DNA of 64,000 nt. It comes from Benincasa hispida (lineage: Eukaryota; Streptophyta; Magnoliopsida; Cucurbitales; Cucurbitaceae). The DNA lies in assembly GCF_009727055.1 (NCBI RefSeq), contig NC_052350.1, forward strand, positions 24,259,330 to 24,323,329, given 5' to 3'. Positions 1-11,185 of the stretch are shown in pieces (the first letter of the stretch is position 1; each line of letters begins with the position of its first letter). Position numbers and translations under genes: made by a program. The notes under the pieces were generated by a model. That model ran no database searches. It was not told the origin of the DNA and saw nothing but the letters and a program-made list of their open reading frames with translations.

Positions 1-195
1 AAATAACTTCAGCCTACCTACAGCAACAACTGAAACAACCTCGCCAGTATCGACTCGTAGAGTCAACTCTCCCTGTGGTAATGCTTTCCAGGAATTAAAT
101 CCTTGATAAGAGGAACTGACATGATTGGTAGAACATAAATTAAGGATCCAGGCAGAATCATCATTCTCTACCAAACACGTTTTCAAGACCAATAA
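1..195 (-). pseudogene. Copia retropepsin (PR) fragment, element A
   Basis: Read on the minus strand, this stretch encodes an open segment typical of Ty1/copia polyproteins just after the gag zinc knuckle: residues like KSDLLVLKTCLVEND, then WILNLCSTNHV, then a GELTLRVDTGEVVSVVAVG block. In active copia proteases the catalytic triplet reads DSG inside W-I-hydrophobic-DSGATNH. Here it reads NLC, so the catalytic aspartate is gone. The fragment runs off the left end of the window. Immediately downstream of it in plus coordinates comes the element's leader, so most of gag appears to be deleted. The call rests on motif recognition by eye. Confidence 0.7.
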
Positions 196-771
196 ATCAG
201 ATTTACTGTCTTGTCTCCTCTTCTAGAGTGTAGTGAGATCGAGGTCGTTTGCCACGAAATACGTTTTACACGATTATTTCCACTGTAAGTAGTCGGTCAT
301 ATTAAAAGAACTAAACAGAAATACTAACGAGTTGCTGAAAAGAAAAACACATTAATCTACGTTCGATTTTAAGCAAATACCCATTGTAAAACAAAACAAC
401 ACCCAATAAGATTTTAGTAAAACTAATATGAACCCCGTGTGACATCTAAATTCGCAATAACGCTTCAAAGTTTTAGGACAAAAGCCGCCGAAGGAAGGTC
501 AATTATCCCTCCTCTGAATTGAAAAGTTCTCAATTAGTCATTAATACCAGAAAAACTCTTGCTCTTATAATGACTAGCCATCATTGATTTGACTAAGAGA
601 TCATTAACTTACTTAACAATCTCCCGTAAGTGTGACCTGCCATTTTAGGCCCTAGAGATCCGCCCCAAAAATCCAATCCGAAGGGAAAAATCCGATTGGG
701 GAAAAACCTAAAGCGACCCTATCCATTTTTGGAGTTCACATTGATCTTGACCAATTGCATAAAACCCATCT

Positions 772-1140
772 GAAGGGGGACGCTCAAAGGCGATACGAGG
801 GAGTACAGAATGATCTCACCGTGTGAACCAATGANNNNNNNNNNNNNNNNNNNNNNNNNNNNNNNNNNNNNNNNNNNNNNNNNNNNNNNNNNNNNNNNNN
901 NNNNNNNNNNNNNNNNNNNNNNNNNNNNNNNNNNNNNNNNNNNNNNNNNNNNNNNNNNNNNNNNNNNNNNNNNNNNNNNNNNNNNNNNNNNNNNCATAGG
1001 ATGTGTTGACACACACCCTTCACCCACTTACTATAAACACTCTCTCCGTCCACCTTGATGTTGACTCATGCAAACACCATCCGAAGGGGGATTCTCCCAG
1101 GGCACCACGAGGCCAAGCATGAATCTCACGGTATGAATAT
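772..1140. repeat. 156-bp leader repeat (element A copies), interrupted by gap
   Basis: A core GAAGGGGGA occurs at 772 and again at 1083. Each is followed by a related tail ending in ATCTCACCGTGTGAAC or ATCTCACGGTATGAAT. The spacing is 311 bp, about twice the 156-bp spacing of the homologous repeats in elements B (22842/22998) and C (18772/18928, opposite strand). The 160-N gap lies between the two cores, so one further unit may be hidden. Confidence 0.65.
835..994. other. Assembly gap of 160 N
   Basis: A run of 160 undetermined bases inside the element A leader. Reading frames overlapping it are meaningless. Confidence 0.99.
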
Positions 1141-1689
1141 ATAGGGAGAAACGTGAGTGGAATCATAGACATATCAGATACATTTCTTCCTGCTACTGAG
1201 TATTTTATAACCTAGGGTTTAGCTTACTTAGAAAAAACACGGCTAAAGATTTTAACTAAGTGATTTTTAGGTTTGCCCAAGAGTAATTTTTACCTTGGAT
1301 AGTTAAACAACTTTTGATCATCATCCATTAAACTCTTTAACGAAGTCTTTGACCAAATCGTCGCATGCTTGTTGAAAATCTATCTAATTCACCCTCCCAG
1401 GTAGGTTCCCAGTTAGGGGTGTTACATTTTCGTCAACTTAAGAACCTCAGCCTAGCCAGAACCTGCCTTAGACAAAAGGTCCCTTATAGATAGATTTTAC
1501 AAAAAAATTAATCTTTTATTCCAACCAATTTAATCCTATTAAACCGATTTTAAAAGATAACCTGTGTTACTAAACTCTTTAGGACCACTTGAACTTAGGT
1601 CTATCTCAATTCAATTTTTAAACTCTTTTTAAAAACTTGAGTTCACCTTAAGTCCGCATGCAACTCTTAATTATTGATTTTATGTCTAA

Positions 1690-2030
1690 TTTCCTTTATA
1701 AAACTTATAAACGGAGACCATAACCACAATGCTAAGCTAACGCATGCAAGGCATTCATAACACTTATAAACAGACTAAGTGTCATGCTTAATGCATTGTC
1801 CATTCATTGCTACTTCTTTTATATAAAACTTATACAAAACAGCAATGAAACAAACAAAATATGCTTCCATTCACCCTTAGACTATAACACTTATAATAGA
1901 AGGATGATGCATGATAATGCTCACTGCATGCAAAATATAACTCTTATATTTCAAGATGCATGCGCATGCTTTCAAGTAATTTCTTCATGCTCGATTATAA
2001 CATTTATAACACATGATGCGTGAATAATTG
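1690..2030. repeat. TATAA/GCATGC degenerate tandem block, element A leader
   Basis: Irregularly spaced copies of a unit built from ATAACACTTATAA-like and GATGCATG or TGCATGCAA-like words, roughly 60-90 bp apart. The same block occurs at 23560-23950 in element B and in reverse orientation at about 18000-18250 in element C. It always lies between the palindromic-word array and the 156-bp repeat. Confidence 0.6.
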
Positions 2031-2199
2031 CACAACCTAAGGTGGGTTTTAAACTATATGTCAAACACTTTGGTATATAAGCACCATACATCACATGTAT
2101 AATAAACCAAATGTTGATGAACCGGGTAAAATTGCCTTAAAAACACAAAATTAAAGCTAACCATTACAAAGACAAGAAGTCTCCGATTCAAATAGGCGA

Positions 2200-2775
2200 A
2201 CCGGGTCTTGAACCGCTCGGGCGAAGCATCACGTCTCCAACCATCGTGTACTAAACTCCCCGCGATCGTCTACATGATAAAATAAACTCTTTGCTCTATC
2301 GCTTACCAACGCTCCTAGAGCTAAACGATCGTTTAACAAATACTACACGATTGTGTACCTTTTACTAGGCGATGAAGCCTGAGGTACATGATCGCTTAGC
2401 GCGCTCCGCACAACACCTACCTTTCGCAATCGTCTAAATGATTATGATGCCGCAAAGCACCATAGCCTAAGCGATCGCTTAGCTAGTGCCTCCGTATTGT
2501 ATACGCGCGATCGTGTAGGCAGTAACTAAGTAATGAGGCTTGCTAACTACACGATCGTCTAGCACACACCTTTTACTAAACGATGAGCATCACATGCTCC
2601 CACTACGATCGTCTACCTCCAGCGCCTATGCGATCATGAAACCAATGCTACGCGATAGAGTAAACGATTTACCCCATCACTTAGCATTAGCTAAACGATC
2701 GTTTAGAAAAATCTAAACAATCACTTAGTTAAATCCCAACGAGCGTTTACCTTCAGCTACACGATACGACCAATG
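2200..2775. repeat. CGATCG-word array in element A leader
   Basis: A dense irregular series of words such as CTAAACGATCGTTTAG, GCGATCGCTTAG, ACGATCGTCTAG and GCGATGAAGC, mostly 15-40 bp apart, many of them self-complementary around CGATCG. It lies about 300 bp inside the PBS, the same place as the array in element C (17150-17760). There is no coding potential. CG is common here although the surroundings are AT-rich. Confidence 0.85.
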
Positions 2776-3070
2776 TTTGGTCTTCTTCTTCGTTGAGAAC
2801 CGCATCTCCATGCTTTAAAACTTCATCACGAATGACTCGACTAACTCAATCTTTGAATTACAGACTCGATTGCAAGTTAATTACGCCCAAGGGCCCTTAC
2901 AAATTAACACTTTGTAATGACAGAAAGCTTTTACAAAACGCAATTAAACCCAAAACATTCATCAACGCCATCCACAAATGCAATTAACAATTAACCACAA
3001 ATGCAAAAACCCACCACGAATGTAAAATGAGTTCAATACAGACTTGTAATTTGGAATATTAGAACAACCT

Positions 3071-3084
3071 GACTCTGATACCAA
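3071..3084 (-). promoter_or_regulatory. Primer binding site of element A (initiator tRNA-Met type)
   Basis: On the minus strand this reads TTGGTATCAGAGTC directly downstream of the LTR end. TGGTATCAGAG is the usual plant copia PBS complementary to the 3' end of initiator tRNA-Met. It fixes the orientation of element A and the inner edge of its 5' LTR. Confidence 0.85.
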
Positions 3085-3085
3085 T

Positions 3086-5237
3086 TGAAGGAAATTGAAC
3101 ACGAGATTTTCATGAGCAGCAAAATAGATCATTCCAAATTACAATCGTGTATAAACATAACAAATTACAGTCGTACACAGAAACAAATGGTTATGCATTC
3201 ATTGAAGAAATTATAGCATGAAAACTACAAATGAACAAGGAGAAATGCTATGAACATTTGTAGAATCATATACACGCTCTTTGATCACGAATGCTCAAAC
3301 AAAACAACCTCGAATGCTCAAACAACACGATCGCTAAACAGCACGAACACCGCGCACTCTTCCTCAATGATCGCCTCGATCACGAACACCCCAACAATAC
3401 GAACGACCTCCACAGAACCTCGACAGTGTCGAGTTCAGTAAGACACCACCAAGAAGACTACCTTGGTATTCTCGGTGTGACAATCCAGAGGGTGGGCTCT
3501 GTGTGGACTTCGTTTGAGGAAGACGAATGAGGAAACACCAATTGTGTAAACGATTGAGCAAGTGGGAGATGGCTGAAACCTATCGTATAGGTCGATGCCC
3601 AATCGTTTAGCCAAAGCTAAGCGGCCGTCTAGCAAAAGCTAAGCGATCGTCTAGCAAAAGCTAAGCGATCGTTTAGCTCATCGCTTAATTATGTGTATGT
3701 CGTTTACAAACGCTACATGACCGTTTACCTTGGTCAAGCTGTCACTTAGTAAATTCGATTTACTTGACAGCTTCCGTGAGATTCTTTTTTAGAGAGAAAA
3801 TTCTCAAAAAAAACAATTTTTTCAACATTTTCAAAAATTTACTAAAATTAGGAAAACAATTTTTCTTTTATCTCACAATTACCATGAACCACCAATAACC
3901 TCCCACTCAATTGGTTATTTGAGAAAAAGAATTAATTATCCAATAATTAATATTATTATAAATATATAAATGATAACCAACTTATCATACTATATTATAA
4001 CCTATAGTTTTAATTATTCATCACATGAAAACATATAAACCATAAGTTTCTTTTTTCTATTTCCATGGCACTTAATGTAAATTCTCATTTACATTAATCC
4101 TCCACTAAGATGTATCTCATACATCAAAACCGATCATAATCATATATTATCGAATTACCTCTTGTCAATTTGAACATTCAAATCAACACCAAGAACTAAT
4201 CCTCAACTGAATCCAATGAGCTACCAATGGGACTTTATGGACCTGTAGCTCGAAGCTCCAACGGTACGTGAATAGCTGAATAATCTTTATAGTCACAGGA
4301 TCCATCATCCGTTAACTGCCAGGCACTCCATTAAAGACCAACAGTTGAACTCTCCTTACCACAGATATATTATGTTTCCATCTTAACCAATCAGTTAGTG
4401 CGAAAACCCTTCACAGATCACTCATAAGTACAACTGGGCCAATAACCGTTATGCCCCTATAGTAACATCTAACTCTTTAAGTATCACTGACCTCTCTAAT
4501 GAACATAAGTCATAGTCCTACTATGACTGAGTTCTCTCTTCCAAAAGAGAAGCTATGGCCATTATGTTTAAGCCCCGAAATCAGCCCTTAAGGAGCAATC
4601 TCTTCTACTTATCCTTGCTTCGGAAAAGGAGTGAATTCCATCTTGTGGATTAGTTCCAGCTCCCAAATCAGACAAGTCCCCAAAAAGGTAGGCATGTTAA
4701 GTTGGCAATCTGGCCACTCTCACCCATACTAAACAAAAGGACTGCCCTCAAAGATAGGAGTTTCCAAAACACTCAGGATTGAGGTCATGTCACTTATGAT
4801 CATTTAAGTGAGATGTAAGTCTCTAGTATCAACGGCATTATATACAGAGTCTAGTTATCTCGTGGTTCGGGTCTTATACAAACTCTTTGTATAGGACACC
4901 CCCGCTCGCACGTCTCCACATGAATGGTCAGGATCTACCATCTGTAGTAGTTTACAATACTTGCAAACCTCTACAAAGCGGGTCGCATCCGTAATGTCAC
5001 CAGGATCAGGTATCCCACCTTAATTCTTATACTACAAACCTATTTAGGTTATCAATTAAGGCATGATCTACTTGTATATCACATATACATACTTAAGTTC
5101 ACATAAGATAACCAAGGAGTTTTGTTTATTGGATATGAGTAAATGCCAGAATGAAATAACAATTATTTTATTCATCAAACAATATGTATCTTTACAAACA
5201 ATGAGACTCCGGGAGAATTAGGACACCAATCCCAACA
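3086..5237 (-). mobile_element. 5' LTR of copia element A
   Basis: On the minus strand the segment begins TGTTGGGATTGG and ends CTTCA next to the PBS, giving TG...CA termini and a length of 2152 bp. Large parts align with the LTRs of element B (9121-11072 and 24624-26649), for instance the Tx-CACCCATAC and TTATACAAACTC blocks. It carries about 450 bp of CGATCG-word array near its PBS end that I do not find in the B LTRs. Plus-strand copia sequence resumes at 5238, so this LTR marks the insertion boundary inside element D. Confidence 0.8.
3290..3740. repeat. CGATCG-word array within LTR A, with a 22-bp tandem repeat
   Basis: More of the same word family as at 2200-2775. At 3616-3677 it becomes a nearly exact tandem repeat: a 22-bp unit starting GCTAAGCG(A/G)(T/C)CGTCTAGC followed by AAAA, at 3616, 3638 and 3660 (last copy partial). 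This regular stretch probably shows how the arrays grow. Confidence 0.8.
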
Positions 5238-5239
5238 GA

Positions 5240-5347
5240 GACGTGATTATCATGAAGATAGCCTCAGAAGGCAACCTTGTTGATCCATTTACAAAGGCCC
5301 TCTCGGCTAAAGTGTTCGAGGGCCACCTAGTTGGACTAGGACTATGA
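5240..5347 (+). pseudogene. C-terminal end of copia pol (RNase H tail), element D
   Basis: Thirty-five codons followed by a TGA stop, in one open frame, reading DVIIMKIASEGNLVDPFTKA and then a V-F-E-G-H-L-G-L-G-L tail. The N-L-A/V-D-P-F-T-K motif is the well-known carboxyl end of plant Ty1/copia polyproteins. The upstream part is cut off by the LTR of element A at 5237/5238. The 36-codon end is intact and the gene is broken by insertion. Confidence 0.85.
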
Positions 5348-5482
5348 GAAACATAACCTAGGGCAAATGGGAGAATATCTATGGTATTTTAGATGTCCTA
5401 GTTTCTTATATTTTCCCTTTATGTTTCTCAACATTATAACATTGTATATATTTATATGTTTATTCTCACTGGAGTTTTAGTC

Positions 5483-5494
5483 CAAGTGGGAGAT
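5483..5494 (+). promoter_or_regulatory. Polypurine tract of element D
   Basis: CAAGTGGGAGAT lies immediately 5' of the LTR start TGTTGAGG. This is the standard plus-strand priming site of this copia lineage. Near-identical tracts lie at 20823-20835 (element C) and at 11073-11087 on the minus strand (element B). Confidence 0.85.
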
Positions 5495-7669
5495 TGTTGA
5501 GGATGTCCTAAAACTCACAGGTCGTAATTCATGTTAAACATTCTATTTATCAATAAAATATTATTGAGTATTCTATTCAATAAAGTTATTGATATTGCAT
5601 TCTATTATGAAAATTCGATAAACAAATCTATGGCTATAGTATGAATACTTTAACTTTATGAAGTGACATAAATAGGATCAAGTTATAGTATATAGCCTAA
5701 ATGGTCTATAAGTATATGAATGAAATTGGGTATCTCATCCTAGTAACACTATTGGATGTAACCCATTTTGTATGCTGATAAAAATGATGTGATCCATAGA
5801 TCGTCCATGTAAAGATATGTGAGTAGGGACATCCTATGCAATGAGTTTGCATAAGACTGTACCTCAAAATAAGGGCATCCTATGCAATGAGTTTGCATAA
5901 GACTATACCTCAAAATAGTTACTTTTCTTTATAACGACCATTTACTATTTAAACTGGCTATTTCATACTAAAATAACCTAGGATAACTCAATCTTAATCT
6001 TGAGCTAACTATGAATTCCTATTTATTCGGGATTATCCTTTGATTTGCATAGGTGAGAGTAGTCCAATAGCACTGCTCGATAAGCCTTCCATTTTGGGGA
6101 TAAGACTGGATGGATAGCTGGGGACATAGCTTGCAAGATAGAATTCACTCCTACCCGTCTTAGGGTTAGCAGATAGGTTGTTCTCTTAAGTGTTGATTCC
6201 TGGTCTTGAACGATGAGGCCTCACCCTCTCTTGGTAGAGAGGGACATGATTCATAAGTGGTATTGTGAATCAGTTGTTCAATAAAGAGTCGATGGGAGCT
6301 TAAGGTGCAAGATGTATTTATAGGGGTAAAATGGTAATTTTGAGTCAGTTGTAAATACGAACGACCTGTGAATGATCGACTTACAAATTATGGTTAAAAT
6401 GGACAAAAATATATCTACAGTGAGGAGAGTGCAACTATAGAGCTATAGTAGTATTCCTTGATAGTTAACGAATAGTGATTAATTCGATTTTAAAGAGTTT
6501 AACCAATTAACTACAAATCGTTGGAGCTCATGATCTGTAGGTCCATTAGGTCCCTCTAGCTCATAAACTGAATTAATAAATTGAGTATTAATGGATAAAA
6601 TTAGGGTTACGAATTTGAAACGTTCAAATTCAATTTAGGGTTTCAATTAATTGTATACGATATAATTAAAACATTTAATTTTATCGAAAATTAAACGAAA
6701 TTAGAGAATCAATTAATATTTAAATTATGATTTAAATATTAATAATATGAAATCGAATCATATTGGTGGAATTGGTGTTTTATTAAGTTAATATTAAGAT
6801 ATTAAATTAATAATAATTTAATTTAATTTAAATGTTTAATTAAAAATTAAATTTAGTTTTATTTAAGGGCTATTTTTAAATATAGAAAAATAAAATAAAA
6901 TATTTACAAAATATGGCAAAATTTTCGAACTATCAATGATAGATGCTGATAGACGCTGATAGAAGTCTATCACTGTCTATCAACGTCTATCATTGATAAT
7001 TTAAAAAATCTGCTATATCTTGTAAATATTTTCAATAATTTTACCATTTGAAATAATTTTTCTTTATTTAAATTAATTTTATAAAACTAAATTATTTAAA
7101 TAGAATTGTTTTATTTAAATAAGAAAATCAAATTTTACAAAAATATATTAATTGAGTTAGTGGATTTTTCCAATTTTTGAAAAATCCACTAAATTCATTT
7201 GGGTAATTTATCATCCAATTCCACTTGCCTCTTCAATTAAAAACCCAAGTAGGAGTTGTCCTACATGCAGGCATCCTTCATGCATGAAATTGGTCTATAT
7301 ATTGAACTTTCATGATGAGTTTTGGAGGAGATATCTGAGTTTTACAAACTGATTTGCTGCTCGTTTAAAAACCCTCAAAACCCACCTAAAGATCATCCAA
7401 AATTCAGCTCAATTTAAGTGTTTCCACCACACATTCCTTCCTGAGTTTAGTAGAGAAGATCTTGGTAGTGGTCTACTTGAAGATTCAAGCTCAAATTCGT
7501 GGATATCCAGCTGAATTCATGGAGAGTTCTTCAAAGGTAATGTATAGTACAAACCCTCTTATGAACTTCACTTGTGTAGTATGCTTAAAACACAAATCAA
7601 GTGTAATTAGAGTGTTTATTGATTCTGAATTCTTCTATTGTATGTTATATTACTTCTTCGAATTTTGCA
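5495..7669 (+). mobile_element. 3' LTR of copia element D
   Basis: It starts TGTTGAGGATGTCC right after the PPT and aligns by eye with the LTRs of element C: the TCCTAAAACTC start, the GGTAACACTATTGGAT block, the GTTAACGAA block, and a GTGGTCTAC block near the end. The right edge is uncertain. I place it at a CA near 7669 because similarity to the C LTR end (ATTCTTC block) fades there. It contains a CTATCA palindromic array at about 6935-7005. The rest of element D lies beyond the left window edge. Confidence 0.7.
6935..7005. repeat. CTATCA/TGATAG palindromic word array
   Basis: Alternating TCTATCA and TGATAGA words at roughly 10-12 bp spacing, for example ATCAATGATAGATGCTGAT followed by GAAGTCTATCACTGTCTATC. 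The block is largely self-complementary and could fold into a long hairpin. I associate such arrays with cucurbit genomes, but that is from memory. Confidence 0.75.
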
Positions 7670-9120
7670 CTAGTTTGGTGGATTTGGTGGAATGAAAGTG
7701 GGATTTGTGGGATAATCCCACTCCTATTTTCATTTATTTATTTATTTTAAAGTAAACAACTTTAATTTAAATTCTTTGAATTTGTTTATTTAATTTAAAT
7801 TAAATTTAGATATAATTAATTTAATTTAAATAATGATAAAATTTGAATTTACAAAATTCATAATTAATCAATTTTAAACAAATAAACAAATAATCAATTT
7901 TAAATTCTAACCGAGCATTACATTGCTATGCATCTGTTCTAAAGTGATGTGTTGCTCGATTTGTCATTTAATCATGTCATTTCCATTTTCTCCAGTTATA
8001 TTCTTCTCCTCTTAACTGTAAACGTTAGTTTCCTTCCATTTTTGTCATCCTTAAGCTTCAATATCCTGATTGAGAGGATAATTAGAGGCTCAAGTTAAGT
8101 ACTTAGCTTAGGTTTTTGAGTTCTTCTATTTCATGTAAGTTCTTGAGATTTTTCTGTGGAATTTGTTGGTTTTTATTCGATTTCATTTTATGACAATTCT
8201 CAAATCTTTTGAGCATGGGATTATCTGATAAATAGTTATGCGCTCTTGATTTCTTGCTTAAGATTAATCATTAATACATAATTTTTAGGAGTTAATCTCC
8301 AAGAAGCATGAGTTTCGATTGTTAAATTGAATAGGGATTTTATTCAAGAAGCATATTCTAACTAATCTAGATGATTTCTTACTTTGCATAATTGGTTAGA
8401 CAGCAGAAATCGGTTACTCGGCTTAGCATGCCCTAACCCTTAATGCTTGGTAATTGATTAAGTAGGAGAGAATTCTCACTTAATTTATTGATTAATTTGA
8501 TTCAGCGGACTTTTATTTGGGATTCTAAATGAGATGGCTAAGTAATGAATTGGTAGAATTTCACATTAACATAAAATTGAATCAATGATAGAGTTACAAG
8601 CAATAGAAAAAGCTCATTTGACCCAAGCTAGGTGTTTCTTTCATTAGTAATTAACCTTAATACATTCCATTCACTATTGCATCTCACACACCCACTTCAT
8701 AAAATTTTGTTTTATGAAATTTACGTTCATTTCGCAATTACCCATCATGAACCCCCCGGTTACCGACGGTAGGCTTTTCGATTTAGAAATCTTAGTGGTT
8801 CTCTATGGTTCGATTCCGTACTTCCCTTTACTAACTATTGTAGAGTTAGGCATGGAACATTATTTGGATAAGATTGTAGGTTTTACCATATCCTATCAGC
8901 CTCAACCATGCCATGATTTCGTTGGCATTGGTGGTGTTGCTTGTAAGTCGAAGATCACTGCTGCTCCCAATGATCCGCACATGAAAGTCATGTGTAGTAC
9001 ATAGTATATATGTTTATATCTACACTTTTTTCAATTTCAAATATATATGGGTTTATTTCAAACAATAGCTTATGCCCTAATTTATCGTGTTAGCATTATT
9101 ATTATGCAATATGAAGTATA
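7670..9120. other. Non-genic spacer with an unrecognised 96-codon ORF
   Basis: AT-rich sequence between elements D and B. An ORF at 8714-9004 (plus) encodes 96 residues, including VELGMEHYLDKIVGFTIS and CHDFVGIGGVACKSK. I do not recognise a family, and no exon structure is evident. The tract at about 7910-8700 is less AT-biased than the flanks and may be an old non-copia retroelement fragment, but no LTR termini, PBS or domain could be seen. Confidence 0.4.
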
Positions 9121-11072
9121 TAAAGGAACCCTGAGGTCTACTGCGGAAGCGGGATCGGTTCCAATTTTCATTTTTTACAGAATAGTAAATTACAGTACAT
9201 ACAATTATGCACTAACGAAGAATTTACAATATGCTAACAAAATAAGAGGAATAATGTTAGGATTTCAAGAAAGATTACCACAGAAGAACCGTTCTTCTCC
9301 ACGAATTCGCTCCTTAATTTGGTCACGAACTCTTCAAAATCTCCCAAAAACTGCAAAACTCAATGTGGACACCACCACCAGTGAACCTCCTGTATTCTCG
9401 TTAGGGATTGAGAATTGGCAGGAGATGTGGGCTTTGCTACTTTGTGGAAGAGAAAGAAGAATTTTTTAGATGAGATTTTCTCTAGAGAATACCTTGGGAG
9501 AGAAAAAATTTTCACAAACCTTCTATGAAAAAATTTCTATGAGGAAGATGATGAAGTGTAAAACTAACTCCCACATCCTCACTTTCTTGATTAGAATTAA
9601 AGGAGAAGAAGTTATTAAATTTAAACAATAAATTATATAAATTTAATTTAGTTATTTAATATATATACTGTCTCTTATACACATCTAGATGTGTATAAGA
9701 GACAGCACATAACCTATAGTTTTTATATTATATCAAATACAATATAATCTATAGTTTTTAATTCTCTCAATCATTTGTGGTATTTAATATAAATCACATT
9801 TATACTAAATTTAATTATATGAATCCAATTCATATAATTAGTATTTGAATCATATTCAAATATTTATTTCCTCTCAAAATAAACTTTATATTATAACGTA
9901 TCAAATACATTATATTAATTATATCATTTATAATTAATTTAAATTAATTATAACATATATAATTAATTCTCTCCATTAATTTGAACAATTCAAATTAATC
10001 CAAAATTAATTCTCAATAATCCCTGTTGAGCTACAAAGGGGACCTTATAGTCTTGTAGATTGAAGCTCCAATTTTACTTGAATAATGAATTCAACTCCTT
10101 TAATTAAATTATTCAACATTCATTAATTGTCGGTCGCTCCACTAAAGATCGACTGTTGCACTCTTCACACTACAGATATATTTCTGTGTCCATTGGATAT
10201 AACCAGTCAACAATGCGATGACCATTCACAAATTGTACGTAAGTACAGCTGGATCAAAAATATTGTTTTACCCCTATAGTTATATCTAACTTCTTAAGTA
10301 TCACTGATTCCTCTAATGAACAATAAGTCATAGTCCAACTATGACCAAACCCCTCTCAGGCCAAGAGAGGGTGTGGCGCCACATTGTTCAAGCCTTGGAA
10401 TCATCCCTTAAGGGAACAATATATTTATTTACCCCGACATTAGGGAAAAACTGAATTCTTTCTTATGTAGTTGTGTTCCCAACTCCTCAATTAGATGAAT
10501 CCCCAAAATGGTAGGCTTATTGAGTCGTCGATCTAGCTATTCTCACCCATACAAATCAAAAGATCGTCTTCATAGTCAGAAGTTCACAACTCACTCAGGA
10601 TTCAGCATGTCACCTATGGTCATCCTAGTGAAATATAAGTCTATGTTATCAACGGTGTTATATAATGAGACTAACCATTTTGTGGTCCGGTCTTATACAA
10701 ACCCTTTTGTATAGAATACTCCCTCTCATATATCTCGACATGAATGATCAGGATCAGAGCATTTGTAGCACTTTACAACAATGGTAACATCTACAAAGCA
10801 GGTTGTATTCGTAGTGTCACAAGGATAAAGTACCCAACTCTATCCATCTACTACAAACCATTTAGGTTATCCCTTAAACATGATCCACCTGTATGTCTCT
10901 ATATACATGTTTAAGCTACAATAGATAATATTGGATGTTAGTTTATTAGTTTGAGGGTTAATGCTACTAAATGTCAAATAAAATATCTCATATTTTATTA
11001 AATAAATAAAATTATTTGTATATTACAATTAAAAACTACATGACCCACGAGATTTGGGCATCAACCCCAACA
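9121..11072 (-). mobile_element. 3' LTR of element B
   Basis: Bounded on the right by CCCCAACA and the minus-strand PPT, and on the left by TAAAGGAACC, which corresponds to TGAAAGAACC in the partner LTR at 24624. It is about 1952 bp and similar along most of its length to 24624-26649. It contains a sequencing adapter at 9668-9705 in place of the corresponding piece of the partner LTR. Confidence 0.85.
9668..9705. other. Nextera mate-pair junction adapter retained in assembly
   Basis: The 38 bases are CTGTCTCTTATACACATCT followed directly by its reverse complement AGATGTGTATAAGAGACAG. This is the Tn5 mosaic end used in Nextera chemistry, and the head-to-head form is the circularisation junction of Nextera mate-pair libraries. 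The match is perfect over 38 bases, so it is a library artefact and not plant DNA. In the partner LTR, the sequence before the shared CACATAACCTATAG (about 25213-25265) and the ATT microsatellite has no counterpart here, so the assembly is probably wrong around this point. Confidence 0.97.
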
Positions 11073-11087
11073 ATCTCCCACTTGTCC
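11073..11087 (-). promoter_or_regulatory. Polypurine tract of element B
   Basis: On the minus strand this reads GGACAAGTGGGAGAT immediately 5' of the 3' LTR start TGTTGGGG. Its position fixes element B as minus-strand. Confidence 0.85.
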
Positions 11088-11185
11088 TAAAGCTAGTGGG
11101 GTATACAATATAAAAGTCATACTAATATAAGAGTACACACAAAACAATAAATTAGGGCATCAAACGCGCCCCAAAATCTTCCAGT

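Larger units (their letters stand above)
1..3085 (-). mobile_element. Internal region of Ty1/copia element A (truncated by window edge)
   Basis: This is a minus-strand element. Its PBS lies at about 3071-3084 and its 5' LTR at 3086-5237. The internal region reads leftwards through a CGATCG-word array, a TATAA/GCATGC block, a 156-bp leader repeat with a sequence gap, then a protease remnant. About 450-720 aligns by eye with sequence on both sides of the element C insertion in element B (15280-15418 and 22652-22760), which shows that A and B are related. No intact reading frame remains. The 3' LTR lies outside the window. Confidence 0.75.

Noticed and set aside
719..1058. ORFs spanning the N gap
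   Set aside because: They consist mainly of undetermined residues; the flanks are noncoding element A leader.
2200..3740. CRISPR-like array suggested by repeated CGATCG words
   Set aside because: Repeat units are too short and irregular, there is no constant repeat with unique spacers, no cas genes, and the context is a plant LTR element.
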